64,000 nt of DNA. It comes from Albugo candida (lineage: Eukaryota > Oomycota > Peronosporomycetes > Albuginales > Albuginaceae). How positions within the stretch are numbered: the first letter of the stretch is position 1; each line of letters begins with the position of its first letter. The stretch covers positions 479,718-543,717 of the forward strand of contig CAJNAR010000166.1 of assembly GCA_905220665.1 (NCBI GenBank). Reading direction: 5' to 3'. Under the pieces are notes generated by a model that saw only the letters and a list, made by a program, of their open reading frames with translations, ran no database searches and was not told where the DNA came from. This document shows, in pieces, positions 53,201 through 63,571 of the stretch. A program made the position numbers and the translations under genes.

Positions 53201-54396
53201 AGACCTTGTCTTCACAGGAGCAATACATCGTTATGTTAAATGCTCCTGTCTGGCTGCAGGTGGATTCTCATCTTCAGTTTGAGCAACGGCAACGTTCTAC
53301 TAGTGCGGTTGCTCATCGTCGATGTATGGGAATGGTCCCGGAACCTGCGCGTACTTTTAGGATGCAGTTCGCTCAAGCGTTCCGCATCCGTTCTCTACGT
53401 GATTTGTTCGGTGGAAGATCAACTTGGTTCAATTCGTCTTCCGAGTTTGTCTTGCGTTTCAGTACGCATACAGTTGGAAATTCAGCGGAAGTAGCCAAGA
53501 CAAAGCTTTTACGACGCTTGTACGTGGAAGCTACTCAAATTTTACGTCGCATTCAACCGGAGGGCGTTTTGTTGTGTCCAGAGCGTTCCATTGCAAAGGC
53601 GTATCCGGTTCAGTTTGGCATTCAAATTTCGGATACGAAGGTTTTCTTTCCGACAATTCCTCGGAATCAACTCTTTCGAGTTGTTGGGAAAGCAGAACCA
53701 CCGGACAAGCCTCACCCACTGCTGCTTCACATACCAGAGAGAGACCGGCCAAGTGCTTCGACTTGGGTAAAGGATTTCTCAACGGGTTTTAAACGTCTTC
53801 GAGGACGTTTATTACCAATATACTCGGACATTCAGCTCCGACTTACATATTCAATGTTACCAGTGCGATCCCGGTTCTGGTTTCTGAAGCAAGCTCATCC
53901 GGAAATCATCCTGTGTACACAGGAGCATTGTGGTGAGTTGGAAAGTTACCAGCATCTGTTTTTCGACTGTAGTAGGACATACCCAATTTGGGAGGAGCTA
54001 TTCCCTTCTTGGATAGCTTTCTTTTCAGCTCGACCGAAGTGGTCGCACATTGCGTGTCTACGACTTCCTCACCTTAGTGATAGGTGGAAGCCATTCAGGA
54101 TGGTGTTGGAAGATCTTTGGTTTGCATTGGTTGCCATTTCGATCCACTTCATCTGGACGGATCGGAATAGACGACTTTTCGACCAAGTATCTACAACACC
54201 AACAGGACCAGCTGTTTCGGTGATCTACAGCACATTCAGCGCCCATATTCGGTTTTATCAACGTCAGTGCTATGATATCGCACAGCTTTATCAGCTCCAG
54301 ACGGTTTTGCTCGGTTTATTGCAATCAGGTTCAGCAAAAAGATATTTCTCCGGGAGATCAGATCTTCTCAAGATACGAAGGCGTGAGCGCTCATAA
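50200..54396 (+). CDS. LINE family B ORF2 endonuclease-reverse transcriptase (intact)
   Basis: A 1398-aa frame that overlaps ORF1 by 47 bp in the +1 frame. An in-frame ATG exists at 50200, unlike family A. The APE endonuclease covers about residues 25-270: CCVQDTRF (Asp60 where the catalytic Glu is usual), GDLNTTL (Asp179, Asn181), RLDYILLS and GDHLAH (Asp264, His265). A linker rich in charged helices follows. The reverse transcriptase lies at about 500-780: SSPGMDGLPAAFY, GNYRPIALICVDVK, FLDFEKAYDRVDW, RGVKQGDPLSALLF, and the FADD catalytic box (Asp740, Asp741). The C-terminal CCHC finger is Cys1239, Cys1244, His1252, Cys1257 (zf-RVT type). Enzymes of this layout nick the target DNA and prime cDNA synthesis there. 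No stop or shift was found. Confidence 0.92.
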   Translation: MEYKHSLWVLSLFSIKGSLSDYNSWTNKTILSVNTNGIKKNGHLAIQHTFSKYALCCVQDTRFRNRQHLETFRFHLTSNFRTKSFISDTNSLHSHPSRERVNGVMTIIRNDFPGFQTAEAVHNVTVQDRYLVVRLVVHGAPVYVHNVYAPVDLTERKPFFDQLPIGSFEANASHIVCGDLNTTLCPSLDCSSGAYRHDPSRLSCLEWLSNLGVLDAWRHQHPEERIFTGPQPRRNRLDYILLSEHLFRTIYKDSNYATLPHTGDHLAHVLKFANPSQLQGRGYWKCPLSLFEYPVIIEAIEVDAERILEKLRASSSPGKDWERWKKYMKRLLQQIQKMIRRQEEDEIVRAQSELEHAASAYRMSDQRKEKKIYKDALHSYHERVKSSSKYNQDSAFDHQMRNVEKSSRYFFRPLDSTCHRVPLEEVLLPNGKVSKNPLEITLQFTDHWGGIMGDKESSAGVPLRPCIQKQQTLIDSITKTLNSSDESFLSAPLTKSEMEGAIKSMRGHSSPGMDGLPAAFYQLAPSVFGECLQIVFDDQLRRGSLLRSQRSSAITLLYKKGSRADPGNYRPIALICVDVKVLSKVLAYRLQKMLPKLIHEDQKAFLRGRSIHHHIRYMSDLQDLITHRGEEAYATFLDFEKAYDRVDWSYMFAVLSKMNCGNSFIKWTKLLYTNTNVSLLLNGTLSPKITPSRGVKQGDPLSALLFLMTIEPLGNLLRRHEGPGICITPMDTSTSLFFADDSTLLSSSLGGVEAQLDVVQHYCDGSGAKLNLSKSTLLPLNRHQACQPFALVKVLSRCESVKYLGIPFSQSPVSDLMIEFLEDRFYGGFRQWFRRARTVRGRLLVAQTMVLSRLWHFTTHFDIPKHLLRRWQSMLNRFVLSRKYERDSTHVQLIRSELLYLPYSQGGLQVPMIEKQLMKQRLQFLQQFALHSSTPIPSNWTLTGMEIVKNILPNFGPFKPLDILTISPRRHATMVRWNVASSWWKQTCVWWSQSKWELTPQTLSSQEQYIVMLNAPVWLQVDSHLQFEQRQRSTSAVAHRRCMGMVPEPARTFRMQFAQAFRIRSLRDLFGGRSTWFNSSSEFVLRFSTHTVGNSAEVAKTKLLRRLYVEATQILRRIQPEGVLLCPERSIAKAYPVQFGIQISDTKVFFPTIPRNQLFRVVGKAEPPDKPHPLLLHIPERDRPSASTWVKDFSTGFKRLRGRLLPIYSDIQLRLTYSMLPVRSRFWFLKQAHPEIILCTQEHCGELESYQHLFFDCSRTYPIWEELFPSWIAFFSARPKWSHIACLRLPHLSDRWKPFRMVLEDLWFALVAISIHFIWTDRNRRLFDQVSTTPTGPAVSVIYSTFSAHIRFYQRQCYDIAQLYQLQTVLLGLLQSGSAKRYFSGRSDLLKIRRRERS

Positions 54397-54573
54397 GTCT
54401 GAGCTGAGTGGCTAGTCTACTCAACTGTCTTCAACCGCACCAAGTTCACTATTTGTGACTTTTCAAGCCACATCTGCATGTATTATATGTTATTTATTGT
54501 AGTTTAGGCATTTAGAGAAGTCATTTACGTCTAATTCTAGTAATATGGACAACTTCAACTGAGCTAGACAGGC

Positions 54574-57095
54574 GCAGTTGATGATTAATGGAAATATCAC
54601 ACCGTCCATTACACCACAACGTGGAGTGAAACAAGGTGATCCTCTCTCAGCATTACTTTTTCTGATGACGATCGAACCTTTGGGAAATTTACTTCGACAG
54701 CATGAAGAACATGGCATTTGGATTAATAGCACGACTGTCGCAACTGGATTATTTTTTGCGGACGATTCGACATTGCTTTCAGAGACACCAAATGGTGTTT
54801 TGACGCAACTCGAACTCGTCCAAGTCTATTGCGATGGATCGGGTGCGAAACTCAACTTGAGTAAATCATCTTTGCTCTCGTTGAATCGGACCATGCCGTG
54901 TCCATGTATTCCCAATTTGACCATAATGGGTCCGGAGGATTCGGTCAAGTATTTGGGTATTCCGTTCGGCCAGAAACCAACTCATTCGATGGTTATTTCA
55001 ACTCTCGACAAGCGTTTTTACGATGGGTTTGGTGTATGGTTTCGACGAGCACGAACTGTCCGTGGTCGACTATTGGTTGCGCAGACGATGATTTTATCAC
55101 GTTTGTGGCATTACACGATGCACGTAGACATACCAGCAGCGACAATTCGACAGTGGCAATCGATGTTAAATCGATTTGTGCTTGGTCGGAAACACAAAAA
55201 AGATTCAAAACATGTTCACCTACTCAGCAAAGAGTTTTTATATCTTCGCCGACAAGATGGTGGACTACAAGTTCCTTTTTTGGTGGGACGATTAAAGCTA
55301 CAACGTATTCAATTCCTTCAGCAGTTCGCATCCGATGCGTCAACAATTATTCCTGCGAATTGGACAACTGCTTCGACGGAATTATTGCAACTTATCCAGC
55401 CTTCCTTTGGACCACACAATCCGATGGATATATTCACCATCGCACCAAATCGACATGGGAAAATGGTTCAATGGGAGAGCATATCGTCATGGTGGAAAAG
55501 CATTTAGAATGTGGCATCAGATGGATTGGAGCATTTCAATATCAGATTTAAATGTTTCACAACGCCGTCAGTACTACATGGAAGAACCGATGTGGTTTCA
55601 CTGCGACCAAAAATTACATTACGAAGCTGCTACTCGTCATCCGAGTACACAGAACGTTTGGTACAATCTTGGCATGGTGGATGAACCACATCGAACATTT
55701 CGAAAAACATTTGCTACACTTTTCGACGTTCGAAGTTTGCAAGACTTTTTTCGTGAAAGCGACACATGGCCAACGAAGGAAGATTTCGTCGCCAACTATT
55801 ACAACGACGAAGAGCAGAACACCTCGGATATGTCTGAAGAAAAGTTGCTGAGTCGACTTTACAATGAAATCACTCAGATTCTCCAGCGTATCCACTCGAC
55901 GATTGGTCTCATCACTTGGATTATACCAACTACAAGTGGCAGATCATTTTATGTGGGAGTAACAAGCAAGGAAAGGAAACATTATTTTCCATCTATTCCA
56001 CGCTCACAACTCTCACGAATCGTCTGGAAACCTCCCGAACCAACCAAGAGTCATCCGATGTCGACACATTGGTCATCACGGGAGAGATCGGACGCACTGG
56101 ATTCCGAACGAGTTCGAACTTTTATGGCTACATCACGGCATCTTCGAAAACGTGTATTACCAATTTTTGAGGATTTACAGTTTCGTATCGCCTTTTGAAT
56201 GTTGCCAGTTCGATCTCGTTTCTGGTTCTTAACAAATATTCAGCCCGACATTATCTTGTGCACGCAGCCTTCGTGTGGGGCAGTGGAATCCGATCAACAT
56301 CTCTTTCTCGAGTGCGACCACACGGCACAGTTATGGAGGGAGTTACTTCCTAGTTGGGATCAGTTTTTCTCCTCTCGACCACGTTGGACGCATATTGCAT
56401 GTGCAATCGTACCAACACTACGGTTGGATTGGAAAGATTATTTCGACATTATCTCAGATTTATGGCTTGCATTGCAAGCGGTGACACTGCACTTCGTCTG
56501 GACAGATCGGAATCGTCGTTTGTTCGATCATCGATCAGCAACTCCGACAGTTCCAGCACTTTCCGTCATTTACACCACGTTTAGTGCGCACGTTCGGTAC
56601 TTTCGAAGACAGTGTTACGACCAAGAGGAACGCATTCGGCTTGCAAAGGTACTGGATCAACTCGAAACGCAAGGATCATTTGGTGGATTTTTCAGAAGTC
56701 GAAGATCATTGCTGCGGGTCCGGCACAGGCGAGTGGAACGGCAAGTGCAACTCGGATCCTAGTCCTAGTTGGCTGGTTCTGCTCACCGTAGTGTGGCGCA
56801 CACCAATTTGCAAACCACGGTACTTTTGGACCATTTTTACAACTTTACAAACTTACCACTTAACAACTTTACAACTTTCAACATCTATCCGTTACACGAT
56901 GGACACACTCTCGTACTGTAGTGGTGAACGCTACCGCACTGCAGAACTAGCAACGAGGGACATATTATCAACTCTCACAGGTATTCTCCAAACGTTTTTA
57001 TATGTATATATGTTATTTAAGATAGCCTAGGCAACTAGAGAAGTCAGTTAGTCTAATTCTAGTAATATAGACACCTTCAACTGAGCTAGACAGGC
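54574..57095 (+). mobile_element. LINE family A, copy 4 (5'-truncated, ~2.5 kb)
   Basis: It begins abruptly inside the RT domain at GCAGTTGATGATTAATGG (equivalent to 45103 in copy 2), right after the family B junction GACAGGC. The shared AGGC(GCAG) at the join is microhomology typical of 5' truncation during target-primed reverse transcription. It runs through the complete 3' UTR and the 15-bp tRNA-like repeat. Confidence 0.9.
54578..56762 (+). pseudogene. LINE family A ORF2 C-terminal part, copy 4
   Basis: It retains the RT half from the GVKQGDPLSALLF motif through LFFADDSTLL to the C-terminal CCHC finger and the normal end. Two nucleotides are lost in the A-rich site near 55497, and a CGA-to-TGA change creates a stop at 56196-56198. 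Dead on arrival because of truncation, with later decay. Confidence 0.85.
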
Positions 57096-57187
57096 ACTTC
57101 TCAATTTGCCGGCTACTACGTAACCCGCCAAGTTAGTACAAAACAGCTCGAAAAACTACCTTTTTCAACTCTTTCCTCTCGAAAACA

Positions 57188-59677
57188 ATGGTCCAAGTCG
57201 ACATATCGACACAACCAAGGGTGCTAGCGTCCACTTGTAGTGACGTGGCAACCCTCATGAGTCACCCTGTTTTGGGTGATTGCATGATTGTTGATGAGTC
57301 ATCACCCCTATGTGATGACGTGGAAAGTACCCCCACCCCCAGTGTGACGGTACAGGGTAATACCGGTACTACCGGTGTAGGATGTGGTACCGGTGGTACA
57401 AGCGGTACTGTCGTTGCCCCGTCACAGGATGACCCAAAGGCAACTGCAAGTGTGGACGACACTAAAAGTCCCACTTTGGCTGACCTGATCAGGTCACAGG
57501 AGTCCTTGCGTAAGGACCAGGCTAGAGCTCGGGCGAAATTTCGCGTGGAGCTCGCAAAGCCGAAAGCCTCGGATATCGAGGCTATCCTGCAGCTATATGC
57601 TGATGGGGAGCACCCGGATTGGTCGGTTTTGTCTGCGAAATTGGAAGCAGCAAGACCTTTCCAAATCCGGAAAGCAACCTTCCCGATGGTCTTGGAGACG
57701 GGCCAGTCCTTGACCCGTACTCCGAATGGGAAAATTTTATCCTCTCTGATGCGAGACCACGGCAATCCGGTCTTTGAAAGTTTACTGGAGAGCCGGTCAA
57801 TCGCTCAAGTGTCCAAAATGCCTGGGGGAAACATCAGAGTGATGGTCACCACAGCGGATGCCTGCCAACAGTTGGAGTGTCAGCCGGTGACTATCCTTGG
57901 GGAAAAGTATTTTTTCCGAGAGTTTGATACTCTTGAAACAAAGTACTACCTCGATGTTTTCGGCGTAGGCGTGGAGGAAGAACGGAACAACATTCTCCGT
58001 GCTCTTCACCAACTAGGATGTCAAGTGGTGTATGACACCTTCCGCGAGACGATTCCCACAAAGGCAGTGGTGATGTCGACTTGGCGAGTTTACTTCGGTA
58101 GTTTGACGTGCCCCCAACAACTGGTTCGAGTTGGTAAAGTGATTGAACAAATCGCTTACGACAAACAGCTCTACCCAGTACGGGGTAAGAATGCTCCTAT
58201 TCCAACGGAACGACCACGTTTTGGTCAACGTGGTCCTTATTGCTTGGATTTGGGTGCTACATCAACCCCGGGAGCACGGCAACACCAAAGCAAGCAAAAC
58301 AATCCAAAACAACGCAAAAATCAATCTGCAACTCAGATTCACAACACCCAAAAACAACAAAAGAACCAGAAACATACAACCGAACCAGCGGCACTCATGG
58401 TGGCACCACAAAAGGTGGTGAATCCAGTTCCCAGTAAGGAATTGGTGGCGAGAAAACCTGACCGGAAGCTCTCCGATCAAATCTCGTTGGAGCTCAACAC
58501 TCCCCCCACTATCACACCACCAGGAGCACAAGCTTTATTGCAACCCACACCTCCCATCCTCCAACTGACCAATCAGTCATACTCACAACCACGGGTAGAG
58601 CGGGATGGGGATGTATCCATGAAGTTGGCTTGGACGAGTGGAAAACGTAATCGGGTGGAGCCGTTCAAACAAATGGTCTCCAAAGCACCACCTCTTGCGC
58701 TTCCAAAACTAGCGACGAGTAACTATTTTTCCGTGCTCGCAACTATGGAGGTGGAGATCGAAGAAGTAACAGCGGTTGCCAATCCAGAGAATGGCAATCG
58801 CGTTCAAATCATCCCCGTGAAAGCACGGATGCCAAAAGAGGTGGCCACCTCGAAAGAGGCGGCACACTTTTATCAAAAACGTCATACAACAATCGAGAAA
58901 TCGGAACGACCAACCCGAGTTGGTGAAATAGGGGAGCTGATGGAAATCGATTCGAAAAATGCCCTTCACTCACTCCGACCGGACAAGCTGGTCCAAGCGG
59001 ATTCTTGCATCCCTCATGTGCGGAAGCTAATCCAGTTCTGCACAAATCCGGACAAAATCATCCGAGCGGCACTTGATCATCCGATCACGATGAATGGTGT
59101 GCTACTTTCGTGTATGGAGTCGAATGATAAAGCTTTGGATGAAGTGGCTCATCTACTTATGATAAATCGCGTTTTTGCAACTCACAATCTCGGCGAAGAT
59201 GTTACGTTTGCGACACGATGGAGTCGCCACGTTGGTGGAAAAGTTCCCTCCAAGCGATCTGTACTGTTCGAGAAAGTAATGTCGTGGTGGACGTCAGTGC
59301 CGGACATTGTTATCGGTTTGACTCGAGCAACGAAAGCTCTCGCGTTGTTGGAACTTTTATTCATGTGTACTGCTCCGACATTCTACACCAACGACCACTG
59401 GATCCAATATCTCACCGATGGACCAGTGATCTGGATTCCGGGTCATCATTGTCGTTTACTTCCAACCAATGTGATCATATCCTTCTTCCGCTCCGACGTT
59501 GGGATAAAGTGTTGGTCTCAATGGTTTGGAGGTAGATGGCGTGGACTTCTCCTTGGTGACATCGCTGAGCTTTCCGTCAATCTCAGCTTTTTTCCAGAGG
59601 AACACACAACACTTCACCTCTCACAACAAGATGGTGAAATGAGGTTGATTACTGGTCCACTTCAGCGTGAATGCTAA
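57188..59677 (+). CDS. LINE family A ORF1 protein (copy 5, intact, divergent variant)
   Basis: An 829-aa open frame, same start and end as copy 1. The first ~350 residues are nearly identical to copies 1 and 2. From about 58245 the linker and the second conserved region differ strongly (different Gln/Asn linker, many substitutions), and from the ORF1 stop on the sequence is again close to the other copies. The frame is open although ORF2 of the same element is broken in at least six places. Confidence 0.85.
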   Translation: MVQVDISTQPRVLASTCSDVATLMSHPVLGDCMIVDESSPLCDDVESTPTPSVTVQGNTGTTGVGCGTGGTSGTVVAPSQDDPKATASVDDTKSPTLADLIRSQESLRKDQARARAKFRVELAKPKASDIEAILQLYADGEHPDWSVLSAKLEAARPFQIRKATFPMVLETGQSLTRTPNGKILSSLMRDHGNPVFESLLESRSIAQVSKMPGGNIRVMVTTADACQQLECQPVTILGEKYFFREFDTLETKYYLDVFGVGVEEERNNILRALHQLGCQVVYDTFRETIPTKAVVMSTWRVYFGSLTCPQQLVRVGKVIEQIAYDKQLYPVRGKNAPIPTERPRFGQRGPYCLDLGATSTPGARQHQSKQNNPKQRKNQSATQIHNTQKQQKNQKHTTEPAALMVAPQKVVNPVPSKELVARKPDRKLSDQISLELNTPPTITPPGAQALLQPTPPILQLTNQSYSQPRVERDGDVSMKLAWTSGKRNRVEPFKQMVSKAPPLALPKLATSNYFSVLATMEVEIEEVTAVANPENGNRVQIIPVKARMPKEVATSKEAAHFYQKRHTTIEKSERPTRVGEIGELMEIDSKNALHSLRPDKLVQADSCIPHVRKLIQFCTNPDKIIRAALDHPITMNGVLLSCMESNDKALDEVAHLLMINRVFATHNLGEDVTFATRWSRHVGGKVPSKRSVLFEKVMSWWTSVPDIVIGLTRATKALALLELLFMCTAPTFYTNDHWIQYLTDGPVIWIPGHHCRLLPTNVIISFFRSDVGIKCWSQWFGGRWRGLLLGDIAELSVNLSFFPEEHTTLHLSQQDGEMRLITGPLQREC

Positions 59678-62600
59678 GGGCTCCTCGATTATTTCGACGT
59701 GGAACAATATCTCAGCACTCACGGTGAATGTTAATGGAATTCATAAAAATGGTCATCTTTTTATCGACCACATCTTATCACAACACTCCATTTGTTGTGT
59801 TCAAGAAACCAAGTTTCACGATCACAACCAACTGGAATCATTTCAATTTTTATTATCCTTAAAAATGCAGCACAAAATGTTTGTCAATGATCACAACAGT
59901 GCTTTTCTCCATCCGACTCAAAACCGCAGTGGCGGCGTCATGACAATCCTTCGTTCGGACTTTCCCGGTTATACAACAGCTGAAGAACTCACCGATCGAA
60001 GCATTCGAAATCGTTATTTGGTTCTGCGTCTTCTCATTCACAATGCACCGGTGTATATTCACAATGTATATGCACCGGTCAAGGCCGAGGAACGAGTGAG
60101 TTTTTATGAGTTATTGCTTTCCAACACTTTCGAATCGACCGCAACACATATCGTATTTGGTGATTTCAACACACCACTCGATCCAGCTATCGATGCTTCG
60201 AGTGGAACAATTCGACACGAACCAAGTCGATTAGCGTGTTTGGAATGGCTTTCACAGTTGGGTGTGGTAGACGCTTGGCGAATCCAACATCCGACTGAAA
60301 AAGTATTTACAGGACCATTACCGCGCAAGAATCGACTTGATTATATCTGCATGTCGGAAGAGCTATTCAATATGGTCTACAAAACCTCTGAGTATTTTCG
60401 TCCACGACATGCGGGAGATCATCTGGCACAAAAAGTAACTTTTGCAAATCCAACTCAATCACCCGGTCGAGGATATTGGAAATGCTCATTACGACTATTT
60501 GAATATCCTCAAGTTGTCGAAGCAATCAAATTGGAAGCGATTTTGGTGCTCGAACAGTTACGGACAACTTCGAATCCCGGTAAAATGTGGGAAAGTTGGA
60601 AGACGAAAATCAAGAAACAGCTTCAAAGCATTGAAAAAAAGGTTGCACAAGATAGCCGACGTGATGTTGAGTCTAGCCAGCGTGTTTTGGAAGTCGCAGC
60701 AGCTCGCTATCGCATCCAAGACACCAATGAGTCACGGTATTTTTACGAATCGAGTCTCCAACAATTTAAAATTTCAGTCGAAAACAACGCGAAATACAAC
60801 CAAGATGAAAGCTTCGACCATCACGTGAAGCATATGGAAAACTCTTCAAAGCATTTTGTTCGCCCTCCGGATAGTTCTTGTCGATGCGTGCCGATCGAAA
60901 ATGTTACAAAAAAATGTGGTACCGTGACATCGAACCCGAGGGAGATTATTGACGAATTCAGAGATCATTGGGGTGGCGTCATGGGCTCTGTTTATAGCTC
61001 TGAGACCGACTCAAATGATCCAAGTGAAAGAAAGCAAAAAAAGTTACTCGATTCGATTCAAGTTTCACTTGCCTCAGCAGAGCAAGACCGTCTCTCCTCT
61101 CAGTTAAGTACGACCGAGATGGCGGAAGCGATCAAGCACATGCGGAGTAGTTCTTCTCCAGGTATGGATGGACTACCAGCTGCATTTTATCAGCTTGATC
61201 CGGAAACGTTTGGCGAGTGTCTGAAGATCGTGTTCGAATATCAACTGGAAAGAGGAATTTTACTTCGATCACAACGTCACTCGGCAATCACACTTTTATA
61301 CAAAAAAGGATCACGAGGTGATCCTGGCAACTATCGACCGATCGCACTACTTTGCGTCGATGTAAAAGTACTTTCAAAAGTGTTGGCGTATCGATTGCAA
61401 CGTTTTTTGCCAAAATTGATCCATCAAGATCAAAAAGCATTCGTGCGAGGAAGGTCAATGCATCACCATATTCGACATCTGACCGACATCCAAGACTTGG
61501 TCACTCATCGTGGGTAGGAAGCTTACGCGACTTTTCTCGACTTTGAGAATGCTTATGATCGAGTCAATTGGACGTACATGTTTCGCGTTTTGGAAAAAAT
61601 GGGCGTTGGAAAAAGTTTCATCGACTGGGTTCGTCTTTTGTACAATAACACAAAGCGCAGTTGATGATTAATGGAAATATCACACCGTCCATTACACCAC
61701 AACGTGGAGTGAAACAAGGTGATCCTCTCTCAGCATTACTTTTTCTGATGACGATCGAACCTTTGGGAAATTTACTTCGACAACATGAAGAACATGGCAT
61801 TTGGATTAATGGCACGACTGTCGCAACTGGATTATTTTTTGCGGACGATTCGACATTGCTTTCAGAGACACCAAATGGTGTTTTGACGCAACTCGAACTC
61901 GTCCAAGTCTATTGCGATGGATCGGGTGCGAAACTCAACTTGAGTAAATCATCTTTGCTCTCGTTGAATCGGACCATGCCGTGTCCATGTATTCCCAATT
62001 TGACCATAATGGGTCCGGAGGATTCGGTCAAGTATTTGGGTATGCCGTTCGGCCAGACACCGACTCATTCGATGGTTATTTCAACTCTCGACAAGCGTTT
62101 TTACGATGGGTTTGGTGTATGGTTTCGACGAGCACGAACTGTCCATGGTCGACTACTGGTTGCGCAGACGATGATTTTATCACGTTTGTGGCATTACACG
62201 ATGCACGTAGACATACCAGCAGTGACAATTCGACAGTGGCAATCGATGTTAAATCGATTTGTGCTTGGTCGGAAACACAAAAAAAGATTCAAAACATGTT
62301 CACCTACTCAGCAAAGAGTTTTTATATCTTCGCCGACAAGATGGTGGACTACAACTTCCTTTTTTGGTGGGACGACTAAAGCTACAACGTATTCAATTCC
62401 TTCAGCAGTTCGCATCCGATGCGTCAACAATTATTCCTGCGAATTGGACAACTGCTTCGACGGAATTATTGCAACTTATCCAGCCTTCCTTTGGACCACA
62501 CAATCCGATGGATATATTCACCATCGCACCAAATCGACATGGGAAAATGGTTCAATGGGAGAGCATATCGTCATGGTGGAAACAAGCATTTAGAAATGTG

Positions 62601-63571
62601 GCATCAGATGGATTGGAGCATTTCAATATCAGATTTAAATGTTTCACAACGCCGTCAGTACTACATGGAACAGCCGATGTGGTTCCACTGCGACCAAAAA
62701 TTACATTACGAAGCTACTACTCGTCATCCGAGTACGCAGAACGTTTGGTACAATCTTGGCATGGTGGATGAACCACATCGAACATTTCGAAAAACGTTTG
62801 CTACACTTTTCGACGTTCGAAGTTTGCAAGACTTTTTTCGTGAAAGCGACACATGGCCAACGAAGGAAGATTTCGTCGACATGTATTACAACGACGAAGA
62901 GCTGAACACATCGGATATGTCTGAAGAAAAGTTGCTGAGTCGACTTTACAATGAAGTCACTCAGATTCTCCAGCGTATCCACTCGACGATTGGTCTCATC
63001 ACTTGGATTATACCAAATACAAGTGGCAGATCATTTTATGTGGGAGTTACAAGCAAGGGAAGGAAACATTATTTTCCATCTATTCCACGCTCACAACTCT
63101 CACGAATCGTCTGGAAACCTCCCGAACCAACCAAGAGTCATCCGATGTCGACACATTGGTCATCACGGGAGAGATCGGACGCACTGGATTCAGAACGAGT
63201 TCGAACTTTTATGGCTTCATCACGGCATCTTCGAAAACGTGTATTACCAATTTTCGGGGATTTACAGTTTCGTCTAGCCTTCCGAATGCTGCCAGTTCGA
63301 TCTCGTTTCTGGTTCTTGAAGGATATTCAGCCGATATCATATTGTGCACACAGCCTTCGTGTGGCGCAGTGGAATCCGATCAACATCTCTTTTTAGAGTG
63401 CGATCACACGACACAATTATGGAGGGGGTTACTCCCTTGTTGGGATCAGTTTTTCTCCTCTTGACCACGTTGGACGCAGTTCCTGTGCAATTGTGCCAGA
63501 ACTACCGTCGGCATGGAAAGATTATCAGCAAATTAGATCCGATACAAGGCTTTCATTGCAAGCGGTGACAA
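59667..63571 (+). pseudogene. LINE family A ORF2, copy 5, heavily disrupted
   Basis: Endonuclease, RT and finger blocks are recognisable. Lesions relative to the other copies: GAG to TAG stop at 61515-61517; one G lost near 61654; one A gained near 62285; one A gained near 62597; one nucleotide lost near 63325; CGA to TGA stop near 63462; then loss of similarity. The catalytic LFFADDSTLL box is still readable near 61838. Confidence 0.85.

Larger units (their letters stand above)
47626..54573 (+). mobile_element. LINE family B, full length with both ORFs open (~6.9 kb)
   Basis: A distinct but related family. 5' UTR 47626-47726 shares its first ~32 bp with family A (ACTTCTCAATTTGCCGGC onward) and then diverges. 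ORF1 47727-50246 and ORF2 50200-54396 are both uninterrupted. The 3' UTR is short (about 160 bp). Its last ~75 bp resemble family A, ending ..GGACAACTTCAA plus the 15-bp tRNA-like piece. This is the best candidate in the window for a currently or recently active element. Confidence 0.92.
57096..63571 (+). mobile_element. LINE family A, copy 5 (3' end lost)
   Basis: The 5' UTR (57096-57187) and ORF1 (57188-59677) are intact; ORF2 (59667 onward) is heavily damaged. Similarity to the other copies fades after about 63463 and ends near 63571 (GCAAGCGGTGACA). The last ~70 codons of ORF2, the 3' UTR and the tRNA-like junction are missing, so the right end of the array was lost by deletion or rearrangement. 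Confidence 0.85.
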
